Both the position numbers and the translations under genes were made by a program. Shown here one piece after another: positions 10,061 through 18,993 of a stretch of 62,584 nucleotides of DNA. This DNA is from Syntrophorhabdaceae bacterium (GTDB taxonomy: Bacteria > Desulfobacterota > Syntrophorhabdia > Syntrophorhabdales > Syntrophorhabdaceae): positions 1 through 62,584 of the forward strand of contig JAOAGQ010000063.1 in NCBI GenBank assembly GCA_026415675.1, in the 5' to 3' direction. The stretch's first letter is position 1; each line of letters begins with the position of its first letter. A model generated the notes under the pieces. The model was not told the DNA's origin, ran no database searches, and saw only the letters and a program-made list of their open reading frames with translations.

Positions 10061-11734
10061 GGCGATGGGGGTATCCCGTCTATTTTTCTTCTCCATATCT
10101 GCAGCAAGTATCTCGGGCTTTTTTATATCGTTTTGGTTATATAGTATGGGTATGGTATTCATACTCGTTATTACGTATCTGCATCTCCTTTCATTTATAC
10201 ATACCTTAAGGTCTTCCAGCGTATCGAAGGTCTTTATCCTGTGCCTTTTCAGATAAAAGATAAAGGCCGAATTGACGGCGTTATATATGGCGATATTATC
10301 GTCATTCACATTTTTTAATACGGCCGACACCCTATTTGCAAAAGGCACAAGGGTCCTTTTAGACTCAAAGACCGCCATGCCCGCCGTGTAAGTCCACAGC
10401 TCGAGGGAGAAGAAGATAAGGGCGAGCCAAATAAAGCCCTTAAAGCATTCTTTCTTCAAGAAAAGTAAGATGGTTAAGGACAAAGCAGAAGCGGTTGAGA
10501 CCCCAAGTAAGATGAAGACAGGATTTTTTGGGAGGCTGTTCTTATAATAGGTGTAAACAAAAATTACCCCTGCCACAGATAACATGATCGATGTGAGGAT
10601 GAACGCCCCGAAAAGGGGATCTTTTTTCGAATAAACCCTATCATCGAGCCATTTTTTAACCCCCGCCCCAGTTATGATTGAAAGGGCAGGGATGATGGGG
10701 AGTATGTAGTAGCTCCTCCTTGAGCCGGAAAAGGTGAAAAAGATAAATATCGATAGGGCTATAAGGAGGATCCACCGCTTCTGTTTGGTCCCTATCCACG
10801 ATTTTACTTTGAATAGGGAAGCCAAGAAAATAAATACCCACGGCACAATATATAGGGGGATATATTTAAAGTATATATAGAACGGTTCTATATGGTCGAA
10901 GGGGCTGAAGAAACGGAGAACGTTTTCCCTCCACATGAGTCTTACCGATTCCCAGGAACCTGTAAATACTACGGGCATTAAAAGGAGCATAAAAAAAACC
11001 GCAATCCCTGCCGCTATACCTTTTAAAGCCCCGGGAGAGAATAGCCACTGCCCTTCCTTAAAGAAGGAGAGAAGGAAATTTTTAAGTGAAATCCCCTTTG
11101 TCCTTATACTCAAAAACGATTCGAATAAGTTTGTAAAAAGGAGAGAGAAGAGGACCAAAGAAGGGGCAACAGGGCCTTTGCAAAAGGCGGATATCGCAAG
11201 GATAATATAGAAAAGGACCGCATGGGTGGTTTTATTGGGTATATCAAGATGTAAGTAGAGGAAGAGGGCAAACCAGACCATAAAGAGGTTTAACATTTCA
11301 GCGGATGCGGTTTTTGACCAGAAGATGAACATAAAAGAGGTGGCGAGGATTACGGTAGAGATCAGGGACGCCTTTTTCCCAAACAGGTATTTACCTATCA
11401 AATATATGATAAAGATAGAGAGAATACCGAAGAGGGCACTCGGAAGCCTAAGGGAAAATTCCCCCACTTCATCCCATATAAAGGCAAAGGGGATGATTGC
11501 CCAGTAACTGAGAAGGGGTTTATCGAAATATACCTTTCCGTTTATAGTGGGAAGAAAGTAGTCTCCCGTTAATATCATCTCCCTTACGATTGCCGCCCAT
11601 CTTCCTTCTGGCCCCCAGAGAGAACGAATGGATAACCCTGAGAAATATAAGATTGCCGTTGCAATAAAGATAACAAAAAAAAGGATCTTTTCCTCTCCCA
11701 ATAAAAACTTTCTTTTGGTTTTCAAATCACTCAT
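10043..11734 (-). CDS. ArnT-like GT39/GT83 membrane glycosyltransferase
   Basis: A GT-C fold glycosyltransferase of about 563 residues using a lipid-phosphate-linked sugar donor, with roughly eleven to thirteen membrane segments. The first periplasmic loop carries the family signature LWGPEGRWAAIVREM with TGDYFLPTINGKVYFDKPLL; the acidic residue there is the likely catalytic base. I chose the ATG at 11734, which overlaps the addB stop as ATGA, over an ATG 36 bases upstream inside addB. The acceptor (lipid A, a glycan or a protein) cannot be told. A second homologue lies at 45716-47368. Confidence 0.88.
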   Translation of the reverse strand: MSDLKTKRKFLLGEEKILFFVIFIATAILYFSGLSIRSLWGPEGRWAAIVREMILTGDYFLPTINGKVYFDKPLLSYWAIIPFAFIWDEVGEFSLRLPSALFGILSIFIIYLIGKYLFGKKASLISTVILATSFMFIFWSKTASAEMLNLFMVWFALFLYLHLDIPNKTTHAVLFYIILAISAFCKGPVAPSLVLFSLLFTNLFESFLSIRTKGISLKNFLLSFFKEGQWLFSPGALKGIAAGIAVFFMLLLMPVVFTGSWESVRLMWRENVLRFFSPFDHIEPFYIYFKYIPLYIVPWVFIFLASLFKVKSWIGTKQKRWILLIALSIFIFFTFSGSRRSYYILPIIPALSIITGAGVKKWLDDRVYSKKDPLFGAFILTSIMLSVAGVIFVYTYYKNSLPKNPVFILLGVSTASALSLTILLFLKKECFKGFIWLALIFFSLELWTYTAGMAVFESKRTLVPFANRVSAVLKNVNDDNIAIYNAVNSAFIFYLKRHRIKTFDTLEDLKVCINERRCRYVITSMNTIPILYNQNDIKKPEILAADMEKKNRRDTPIALLFFP

Positions 11735-14538
11735 GTTTTGCAGATGTCTTTGAAATTGCAGTATGGACAATACTCATAATCAAACGGTTTAATATATCCT
11801 GTTTCGTCAAACATATCAACAAGTACTGTTTTCGCACACTTGATGTAGAAGTCCCGCTTCTCCTCCCTCTCTTTCGTGTCTTCAGTTTTGAAGAGTATCT
11901 CCCTGTCGTTTTTCTGTAGTAACACCAGTTCCCCGTTTATCTCCTCCGGAGGTACTTTGAAGGCATTTTGGAACATAAAGACGTATAACGGCAACTGTAA
12001 TGATTCTATATGGTTATGGATCTCCTCGATGGAGGATGTGTTAAGCTCCCTCAATTTTGTCGTGGCGTACTCTCTTTTACCCCCTGTCTTGTAGTCGATT
12101 ATCCTGTACATATTATCCTTCTGTATATAGTCGATCCTGTCTATTTTGCCTTTCATAGGGATTTTGTGACCATCCAAGGCAATATCGAAGTAAAAGGTCT
12201 CCTCGAGGAATTTCACAAAAAAGACTTGATCCGTCTCCTTTATATCCTTTTCCAGGTATCTTTCGAGTTTATACCTTATGATTTCCCTGAAGAGATAGGA
12301 GTCCCCTGTCTCCATCTGGTCTTTAAATTTCTTTTCAATCGCATCATAAAGGGATTTGATGAGTTCATCGTATACGTTTCGTCCTATTGGTCTGTCCTTA
12401 AATCTTAAGAAGGTGTCGTAGAGGATCTGATGTACAACTATCCCCCTGTCCAGTTCGTCTATATCATCGGTAAGCACCCTTTTTTCATTAAAATCGAGGA
12501 TATGCTTATAGTAGAATAAAAGGGGACAGAGGATGTAATCATCGAGGGCAGTGGGGGTTAAAGTTTTTCTTTTTAAGGCCTCGAGCATCGCCCCTTTTTT
12601 CTTTATCTCAACGGGGGTTTCCCTGGAAGAGAGGTTTATCATGAATGTGCACTTCTCAACAGGTATCACATCGAGAAGGTTATTTCTTTTTTCCTCACGC
12701 CATATTAGCTGTTCAATGTACCTGCTCCTTAGGTTTTCTTCAGAATCGAGGTATAGCAGATGGATGTCCTCGGCGGAAGATACGAGTCTATAGAAGTGAT
12801 AGCGGTATATCTCTTCGGTATCCTTGGTGGAGGGGATGCCGAGCTGGTCGTAGATCGCTATAGGTATCACCGGGTCTATCTTTTTCTGCTGGGGGAATAC
12901 GCCTTCCTCCATGTCGAGAATAATCACCGTATCAAAAGAGATGCACCTCGTCTCAAGGACTCCAAGTACCTCTATGGGTTCAATCGGTTTTGTATCGAAG
13001 GGAATTATGATATTCTTTATATGATTCAGGAGAAAGTCCCATATATGTCTTATATTTTCATCATCCTCACCTACGAACCTCTCTTTTGAAATTTCGGTAG
13101 TTTTAAGAACCTCAAGGGATTCAAAGATATGTCTTAATATCTCCTCCGATAGGGCATAGGAACGGACAGGGGTGTGATCCATAATGTACGATAGGGTCTC
13201 CTCGAGCTTGACAATCAGGCGGTATAGATTCTCCGGCCCCTCGAGATTCTTAAAGAGATGTCTGTGTATATTTTTTAAATCGTAAAGGGCGTTTCTATCC
13301 CCTTCCATTGTAGTTTCCCCGTATTCCTCCACTTCGTCCAAGGTAATATAGGGTTTTGTTATCGATGAGCGGTCATGGTCTTTTGTAAGGTACCTCTTTA
13401 TCCCCCCGATTAAGTTTCTTATCTCTGAAGATGTGTTTAAGTTCTTTATAAAGGGATTGAGCATTACGTTCAGATACGATGTTGTGAGATAGGTGTTGTT
13501 TTCCGCCTTTGTGAGCTGAGCTTCGAATAGTTTGCTTATGAGATCAAATATGGATGTCCTCGATAGGGGATAACCGAGGGAGATATTGTAAGGCTTTTTG
13601 AGTCTATCCGTAACAAAGGTGAGAACAGGAAAGAGGGCGTCCGATGAGGGAAGTACTATCGCTTTCTTTTTAGAATCCTGATCATTTAGGATCTCATATG
13701 CCTTAAATGCCTCTCCGTGGACATCTACGGCACTATAAATTTTTACTGAAACCCGTTTTGTCTCCTCTGATGGTAATAGTTCTACCCTTCCCCCCAGAAA
13801 ATCTACGAGACCTTTCAAAAGGGGCCATTCCTTTGGGTTACCCTCAAGGAGAACCTCTCCCTTACCCATGATGGATATCTCCTTTATGATCTCCTTCTCT
13901 GTTGAGGATAAGGCAAAAAGACCTGCGAATAAGACCTTTTTGAAGTCATCAAGGGTTGAGCTTTTGATACTTTTTAGGGCTTTTATATGTTTATATCCCT
14001 TGGTCACCCTATTTTTCTCATCGAGCATCCTGTGGAATGCCTCTCTGATTGCACCAATCCTCTTTAGGAGTTTGTTTATCCTTTCAGGGGCATCATAGCC
14101 GATCTCCGCATTAAAGCCAAGGGACTGAAGTTTCTCCCCCGATATACCCTCCATGTCGAGTTTATCGATAAAATCGAGTAAATAGATGCCCCAGCCGTAG
14201 AATTCCCCTAATCCTTTCCCTTCAAAAAAGCCAGGAGAAAAAAGGTTAAGGGAATCTATCACCCTGTAGAGGAGTAAAACCGCATCGGCTCTTGGGAGAT
14301 CCGATACGTAAGGATATTCTTTTCTGCACAGATGGTCTATGAAATCCTCAATGGAAAAAAATGTGGGGGAGAAGAAGGGTTTTTCTATTCGTTTTGCAAG
14401 GTTTTCCTTTAAATAGAGGGAGGGTCGTCTCCCAGGAAAGACTATGGCAATCTCCTCGAGGGGAAGACCAAGGTTCAGGACAAAATCTGTGATTGAAGAG
14501 ATAAAATCGACACCGAAGGGGACTGCATAGATTTTCAT
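11731..14538 (-). CDS. addB: AddB-like nuclease subunit of double-strand break repair
   Basis: A 935-residue partner of AddA. Its C-terminal PD-(D/E)XK nuclease domain shows GKIDRIDY followed by RIIDYKTGG, and the last residues EYCPYCNFKDICKT together with an upstream Cys in DDYILCPLLFYYK form the AddB/RecB-type Fe-S cluster ligands. The N-terminal part has a decayed UvrD-like helicase fold with no Walker A, as in AddB proteins that only scaffold. Start overlaps the addA end by four bases. The complex processes DNA ends for RecA loading. Confidence 0.88.
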   Translation of the reverse strand: MKIYAVPFGVDFISSITDFVLNLGLPLEEIAIVFPGRRPSLYLKENLAKRIEKPFFSPTFFSIEDFIDHLCRKEYPYVSDLPRADAVLLLYRVIDSLNLFSPGFFEGKGLGEFYGWGIYLLDFIDKLDMEGISGEKLQSLGFNAEIGYDAPERINKLLKRIGAIREAFHRMLDEKNRVTKGYKHIKALKSIKSSTLDDFKKVLFAGLFALSSTEKEIIKEISIMGKGEVLLEGNPKEWPLLKGLVDFLGGRVELLPSEETKRVSVKIYSAVDVHGEAFKAYEILNDQDSKKKAIVLPSSDALFPVLTFVTDRLKKPYNISLGYPLSRTSIFDLISKLFEAQLTKAENNTYLTTSYLNVMLNPFIKNLNTSSEIRNLIGGIKRYLTKDHDRSSITKPYITLDEVEEYGETTMEGDRNALYDLKNIHRHLFKNLEGPENLYRLIVKLEETLSYIMDHTPVRSYALSEEILRHIFESLEVLKTTEISKERFVGEDDENIRHIWDFLLNHIKNIIIPFDTKPIEPIEVLGVLETRCISFDTVIILDMEEGVFPQQKKIDPVIPIAIYDQLGIPSTKDTEEIYRYHFYRLVSSAEDIHLLYLDSEENLRSRYIEQLIWREEKRNNLLDVIPVEKCTFMINLSSRETPVEIKKKGAMLEALKRKTLTPTALDDYILCPLLFYYKHILDFNEKRVLTDDIDELDRGIVVHQILYDTFLRFKDRPIGRNVYDELIKSLYDAIEKKFKDQMETGDSYLFREIIRYKLERYLEKDIKETDQVFFVKFLEETFYFDIALDGHKIPMKGKIDRIDYIQKDNMYRIIDYKTGGKREYATTKLRELNTSSIEEIHNHIESLQLPLYVFMFQNAFKVPPEEINGELVLLQKNDREILFKTEDTKEREEKRDFYIKCAKTVLVDMFDETGYIKPFDYEYCPYCNFKDICKT

Positions 14539-17500
14539 ACAGGGATAACCTCTCTTAAGTCTCTATCTAAATAGATAAGATAACCTTCCGATGGCCTGTC
14601 GGGATAAAGGGTTTCTATGACCTCCCTGTAACGGTTTATCTGCGTTATATGCTCCTCTGTCCTTGATTCCCCTGTTTTAAAATCTATAACGATAGTCTTT
14701 TTGTGATCCACAATTAGCCTGTCTATCTTAAAAGCCTTTCCCTTTGCATCTATCACCTCTTTCTCTGTGTATGTCTCCCCGTAAGGTCTTCCGGTAAAAA
14801 AGCGTTTTGTCCTTTCGTCTAAAAAAATATTTTTGATGGTTTCCTCTATTTCTTCCCTATCATGGATGGTATTGAATCGGGATAGCCCCTTTTTTATGCA
14901 AAAGTCAACAAAGTCCATCTCCCCTGCTTCGGGGAGCTCTTTTATGAGGGAGAGGATATGGTGTATCGCATCCCCCTTTGTCTTGGCGTAGATGGACTCT
15001 GCCGATGGTTTTATGGAATCTTCGCTTCTCTTCTTTATATAATCCATCCACCCTATGTCCTGGCCTATATCCGTGAGGGATGGATTTTTAAAAATGGTAT
15101 GGGAAACACCTTGAATATAGGAACCATCACCGGATGAGGGCTTACCAATCTCGATGGTATTCTCTTTTGTAAAAGGTTTAAAAGCCTCTATATTGAAGAT
15201 GTACTCGATCAGGTAATTCTTTTGTCTTTCCGAGTCCATAAGGAAGAGATACATCTCTTCCTTCGCCCTTGTTGAGGCTACATAGATATTGTTTATCTCC
15301 TCAAGAAGGAAGTCGATCTGTCTTTTTCGATATATGTCTGCAAGCCATTCGGAATGATGGAGGTAATCCTTTTTTATATAGAGGAGCCTTTTGCCTTCCC
15401 CATCGTCTACAAAAAACTTTGTCTTATCCCTTCCATCGGATGTCTCAAAAGAGGTGAGTTTCAAAAACGGCAGAATCACGACGGGGGATTGGAGGCCTTT
15501 GGCCTTGTGTATGGTCATCACCTTTACAGCGTTTAAACTTTCCGACCTCTTTAAGAGAAAGAGTTTCTCCTGTTCGTTGTTTGTAGAATCGGGGTCATCT
15601 TCATCGTTGCCCCAGAACTGGAGGAAACTGTTTATGCTATTTTCCCCTGAGGCCTCCCTGTTTTTTACGAGTTCACACAGGTGAAGTAGAAACGGGGCAT
15701 GGTCAGGAAATAGCTGAAAGACCTCCCATTTTTTTAAAAAGAGGACGATAAACTCATATGTTGGCATGTATCCTGCACTTTTGAAAAGATGTTCGAAGAG
15801 TCCCTCCCATAACGCCTTGAAATCTTCCTGAAATTCCCTGTAGAGGGGGTCTTTTTTACCGTTGACCCTTTTATCGGCAATCCATTCTGCCATCGAATCC
15901 CTTCCGAACCCCGTTTTTTTCTCAAAGATCTCACCGAGTAAGAAGCCTGCAAAAGATATGTTGTCATCCACAGAATCTACAAACTTAAGAAAGGAGATCA
16001 CCTCCTTTATCAGGGGATTGTTTTTTATATTCACCGTAAATTCAGAGTCCACATCTATAGATGATTCGAGGAGAATTCTTGAGATATACTGGGCCTCCTC
16101 TCTTTTTCTCACAAGGATAGTGATGTCCTTCAGGGGATAAACACCCCTTTGTTCAATCCTTTTAATTAGGGCGAGGAGTCGATCTTTTATAAGTTCTTTC
16201 CCCTCTTTTTTGTTAAAACGCTCCTTCCTGTCTCCATCCTCCCCTTCCATCACAATTTTTTCGATATATACATACCCCTTACCCATATTGGGTTCGTATA
16301 CCCTCTGGGCGGGGCATGTGTAAGGGGCAAGGATCTTTTCCCTCTCCCCTTCTGTGACATGCCCGATCACCATGTCTATGAGCCTTTGGAGATATTGTCG
16401 GTTGAACAGGGTGTTATTAAATCTGACTATCTCCTCCCAACTCCGGAAATTGAGATCAAGGACATACTCCTCCCCGGCGTACTTGCTATATTTCTTTGCT
16501 ATCTCATCGACGAGATCCGCCTTACCCCCTCTCCACTGGTATATCGCCTGTTTTTTATCTCCCACGAGGAAGAGGGTCCCTCCCCTTGCAATCGCCTCTT
16601 CGGCGAGAACCTCTATGTTTTTCCACTGGAGATGGTTTGTGTCCTGGAACTCGTCCACAAGAAAATGGGTATATCTGTCGGCAAGGGCGTAGTATATCTC
16701 GGGGATGAAATATTCGTCCTCGATGATACGCTGGAGGAGCATATTCAACTGTTCAATGAGAACCGTCCGTTTGAGATTTATCACCTCCCGGGAGAACCTC
16801 TTTTTAAATTCGAGGTAGAGTTCAAGGTAGGGGGAGAATTTAGATAAGGAGAACGCCTCAACGAGCCTTGATACGGATCCCTGTATCTCTCTCCACATGC
16901 CCTCAAGGGCTTGATCCGGGACGATACTCTTTTTTGTGGTCATCTTGGATAGAGAAGACCTTTTTAGATACGCACTCTTCAAGAAATCATAACCTTTTGA
17001 CAGGGCGCATTCTTCTAAAGCATCGATAAACCTTTTCTCAAACTTTAACGATTCATTGGAGAGAATAGATTTAAGGAGCTCAAGGCTCTTTGTCCTTATC
17101 TCCTTTAAAAGGGAATCTATCTCCGGTATATCATTTTTTATGATGAAAGGCCTGTTATCCTTTGTCTCCTCCCTCCAGAGGGTGATTATAACATCCCTGA
17201 TGATCTTTTTTGGAAACCAGCTTGCCCTCTCTCCTTCGGTGGTGAGATAATCTTCAAGAAACCTCTCAAACTTTTCCTTGAGACGCCCATCCGCAATCAC
17301 CTCTTTGAGCATCCTCTGTATAACGGCATCTATGTATAAGGAAGACTCCATCGATATATCGAAGTCGGGCTTTAAGCCGAGCTTAAATGCCGATGCCTTA
17401 AGGGTGAGATTTACGAAACTGTCTATGGTACAGACCTTAAAATCATGGTAGTCTTTGATGAGGTCTTCAAAGATCTCCCCTACCTTGTCTCTTATATATG

Positions 17501-17801
17501 ACCGAGGAATATGGTTTGCCTTCTCATCAGGTATCTCTTTTATGGCCTCCTCCACAGGGTCTATAGAGAAACCCCCTATGGTTTTATTGAGGATGATCCT
17601 CTTCATCCAGTCTATGATACGGCCCTGCATCTCCGATGCTGCCTTATTTGTAAATGTGATGGCTACAATGCTTGATACACGGGTCTTAACAGGGGTAAGG
17701 CCCATAATCTCGAGAAGAAGAAGTCCCATATACCTCTTTGCGAGGCTATAGGTCTTGCCGCTTCCGGCAGAGGATTTTACTGTGACAATCTGCGGAAAAA
17801 T
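14535..17801 (-). CDS. addA: AddA-like helicase-nuclease, non-canonical start
   Basis: A UvrD/RecB-family superfamily 1 helicase with a C-terminal PD-(D/E)XK nuclease (IDRLIVDHKKTIVIDFKTG). Helicase motifs include motif Ia AITFTNKAASEM, motif II VDEFQDTN, motif III LVGDKKQAIYQWRGG and VMTIHKAKGLQSPVVILP. The Walker A, SSAGSGKTYSLAKRY, is encoded upstream of the first ATG (17729). In that frame a stop lies just beyond 17820 and no ATG, GTG or TTG lies between it and the Walker A. I place the start at the ATT at 17801, about 11 bases after AGAAGGGA and directly behind the rubredoxin-like gene, so reinitiation is likely. An ATA at 17813-17811 is the alternative. Function is secure, the start is not. 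Confidence 0.88.
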   Translation of the reverse strand: MFPQIVTVKSSAGSGKTYSLAKRYMGLLLLEIMGLTPVKTRVSSIVAITFTNKAASEMQGRIIDWMKRIILNKTIGGFSIDPVEEAIKEIPDEKANHIPRSYIRDKVGEIFEDLIKDYHDFKVCTIDSFVNLTLKASAFKLGLKPDFDISMESSLYIDAVIQRMLKEVIADGRLKEKFERFLEDYLTTEGERASWFPKKIIRDVIITLWREETKDNRPFIIKNDIPEIDSLLKEIRTKSLELLKSILSNESLKFEKRFIDALEECALSKGYDFLKSAYLKRSSLSKMTTKKSIVPDQALEGMWREIQGSVSRLVEAFSLSKFSPYLELYLEFKKRFSREVINLKRTVLIEQLNMLLQRIIEDEYFIPEIYYALADRYTHFLVDEFQDTNHLQWKNIEVLAEEAIARGGTLFLVGDKKQAIYQWRGGKADLVDEIAKKYSKYAGEEYVLDLNFRSWEEIVRFNNTLFNRQYLQRLIDMVIGHVTEGEREKILAPYTCPAQRVYEPNMGKGYVYIEKIVMEGEDGDRKERFNKKEGKELIKDRLLALIKRIEQRGVYPLKDITILVRKREEAQYISRILLESSIDVDSEFTVNIKNNPLIKEVISFLKFVDSVDDNISFAGFLLGEIFEKKTGFGRDSMAEWIADKRVNGKKDPLYREFQEDFKALWEGLFEHLFKSAGYMPTYEFIVLFLKKWEVFQLFPDHAPFLLHLCELVKNREASGENSINSFLQFWGNDEDDPDSTNNEQEKLFLLKRSESLNAVKVMTIHKAKGLQSPVVILPFLKLTSFETSDGRDKTKFFVDDGEGKRLLYIKKDYLHHSEWLADIYRKRQIDFLLEEINNIYVASTRAKEEMYLFLMDSERQKNYLIEYIFNIEAFKPFTKENTIEIGKPSSGDGSYIQGVSHTIFKNPSLTDIGQDIGWMDYIKKRSEDSIKPSAESIYAKTKGDAIHHILSLIKELPEAGEMDFVDFCIKKGLSRFNTIHDREEIEETIKNIFLDERTKRFFTGRPYGETYTEKEVIDAKGKAFKIDRLIVDHKKTIVIDFKTGESRTEEHITQINRYREVIETLYPDRPSEGYLIYLDRDLREVIPV

Positions 17802-17809
17802 CTTACTAT

Positions 17810-17998
17810 TTATCCCTTCTTGGTGTCACCTTTTTTAGATGTTGCCAGGCGGGGGTCTATGTTTCCAGGCCCGCCACATTCTGGAATATAACAGGTAACA
17901 TTCTGAAAAGTACACGCCTCCTTACAGGAGGGGCATTTATCAGGCGGGGTTTCTGCCCCGAATATATAACCACAGTTTGAACATTGCCATTGGTTCAT
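17810..17998 (-). CDS. Small rubredoxin-like protein
   Basis: A 62-residue protein with a single-iron rubredoxin-like site: CSNCGYIFG near the N-terminus and CPSCKEA after a PPDKC turn. It is shorter than true rubredoxin and resembles the rubredoxin domain of rubrerythrins; two further Cys follow in [11 protein letters not shown]. The tail SKKGDTKKG is basic. An ideal AGGAGGTGAG ribosome site precedes the ATG. Its stop lies 9 bases before the presumed addA start. It probably carries electrons in peroxide or oxygen defence or sulfur metabolism; the partner is unknown. Confidence 0.8.
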   Translation of the reverse strand: MNQWQCSNCGYIFGAETPPDKCPSCKEACTFQNVTCYIPECGGPGNIDPRLATSKKGDTKKG

Positions 17999-18017
17999 GT
18001 CTCACCTCCTGCCTTAT

Positions 18018-18047
18018 AATATATACCACAGGGCCAGTGATAGGCAA
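18018..18047 (-). promoter_or_regulatory. Putative promoter for rubredoxin-addAB-glycosyltransferase
   Basis: On the minus strand TTGCCT (18047-18042) is followed after 18 bases by TATATT (18023-18018). The overlapping alternative TATATA at 18025-18020 has a 16-base spacer and a TGG extension. It would give a short leader ending in the AGGAGGTGAG site. Confidence 0.4.
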
Positions 18048-18074
18048 GAAAAGCGGTGCTATATCATAAAAGAA

Positions 18075-18104
18075 TTGAATTTTCCCTGTGATTACTGATA
18101 TATT
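18075..18104 (+). promoter_or_regulatory. Putative promoter for the mla operon
   Basis: TTGAAT at 18075-18080, an 18-base spacer, and TATATT at 18099-18104 preceded by TGA (extended -10). The leader to the TTG start of mlaE would be about 55 bases. Confidence 0.5.
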
Positions 18105-18166
18105 TGTCATGGGGTCAAGGTGCAAAAGGTGCTTGAGCCATATCCATATTAAAAGAAGGACGTTTT

Positions 18167-18985
18167 TTGGAAAAGGCAGGAAAAGAGTTTATAAAAAAAC
18201 CGCCGTTCACTTTTTTTCAAAAAATCGGACAGGGGACGATCCGTTTCATAAACACCCTTGGGGGGATCACGATCTTTTTTTTCCTCTCCTTCATAAACAT
18301 TTTCAGGCGCAAACAGATAAGGGAGATCATAAATCAGGTATACTATATCGGGGCCACCTCTTCCCTGATAGTGATGCTCGTTGCCCTTTTTACAGGTATG
18401 GTCTTAGGCCTCCAGCTCTTCTATACCCTCGTAAAATTTGGTTCTGTAGGTGCTCTGGGGTCTGCCATCTCCCTCTCCCTTATAAGGGAGTTGGGACCAG
18501 TGCTAACAGCCATAATGATTACAGCAAGGGCAGGTTCTGCCATGACCGCCGAGATAGGGATTTTACGTATCTCCGAACAGATAGATGCCCTCTATACGAT
18601 GAGGATAAACCCTGTGAGATACCTTATAAGCCCGAGGATTGCGGCATCTATAGTGAGCTTTCCCCTCCTCACCTCATTTTTCGACATAGTTGGTATGATA
18701 GGGGGATATATTACAGGGGTGATACTTCTCGGGACAAACGGGGGAACCTATCTATACCGTATTCAAGCCTCCATAAACATGGTGGATGTGAGAGGGGGTT
18801 TCATTAAATCCATCGTCTTTGCGATAATCGTCTCAACCATCTGTTGCTATCAGGGCTACTACTGCCACACAAGGTCAGATGGTTACGGTGCGAAGGCCGT
18901 TGGTCTTGCCACCATATCTGCCGTTGTCTTATCCTGTGTTATGATACTCATCGCAGACTATGTGGTTACATCGTTTCTCATGTAG
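18167..18985 (+). CDS. mlaE: MlaE-like phospholipid ABC transporter permease
   Basis: A 272-residue permease of the MlaE/YrbE family, the membrane part of the Mla system that moves phospholipids between outer and inner membrane. It begins at a TTG after AAGGA. Conserved elements are GMVLGLQ, RELGPVLTAIMITARAGSAMTAEIG (split: RELGPVLTAIM, ARAGSA, AEIG) and EQIDAL; about five membrane segments follow an amphipathic N-terminal helix. It is first of five co-directional mla genes. Confidence 0.94.
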   Translation: MEKAGKEFIKKPPFTFFQKIGQGTIRFINTLGGITIFFFLSFINIFRRKQIREIINQVYYIGATSSLIVMLVALFTGMVLGLQLFYTLVKFGSVGALGSAISLSLIRELGPVLTAIMITARAGSAMTAEIGILRISEQIDALYTMRINPVRYLISPRIAASIVSFPLLTSFFDIVGMIGGYITGVILLGTNGGTYLYRIQASINMVDVRGGFIKSIVFAIIVSTICCYQGYYCHTRSDGYGAKAVGLATISAVVLSCVMILIADYVVTSFLM

Positions 18986-18993
18986 GTAATCAA

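Noticed and set aside
14535-17729. addA starting at the ATG at 17729
   Set aside because: This would remove the Walker A motif although it is intact and in frame upstream.
18088-18807. Alternative plus frame overlapping mlaE
   Set aside because: Translation is Cys/His/Arg-rich noise; MlaE motifs are in the other frame.
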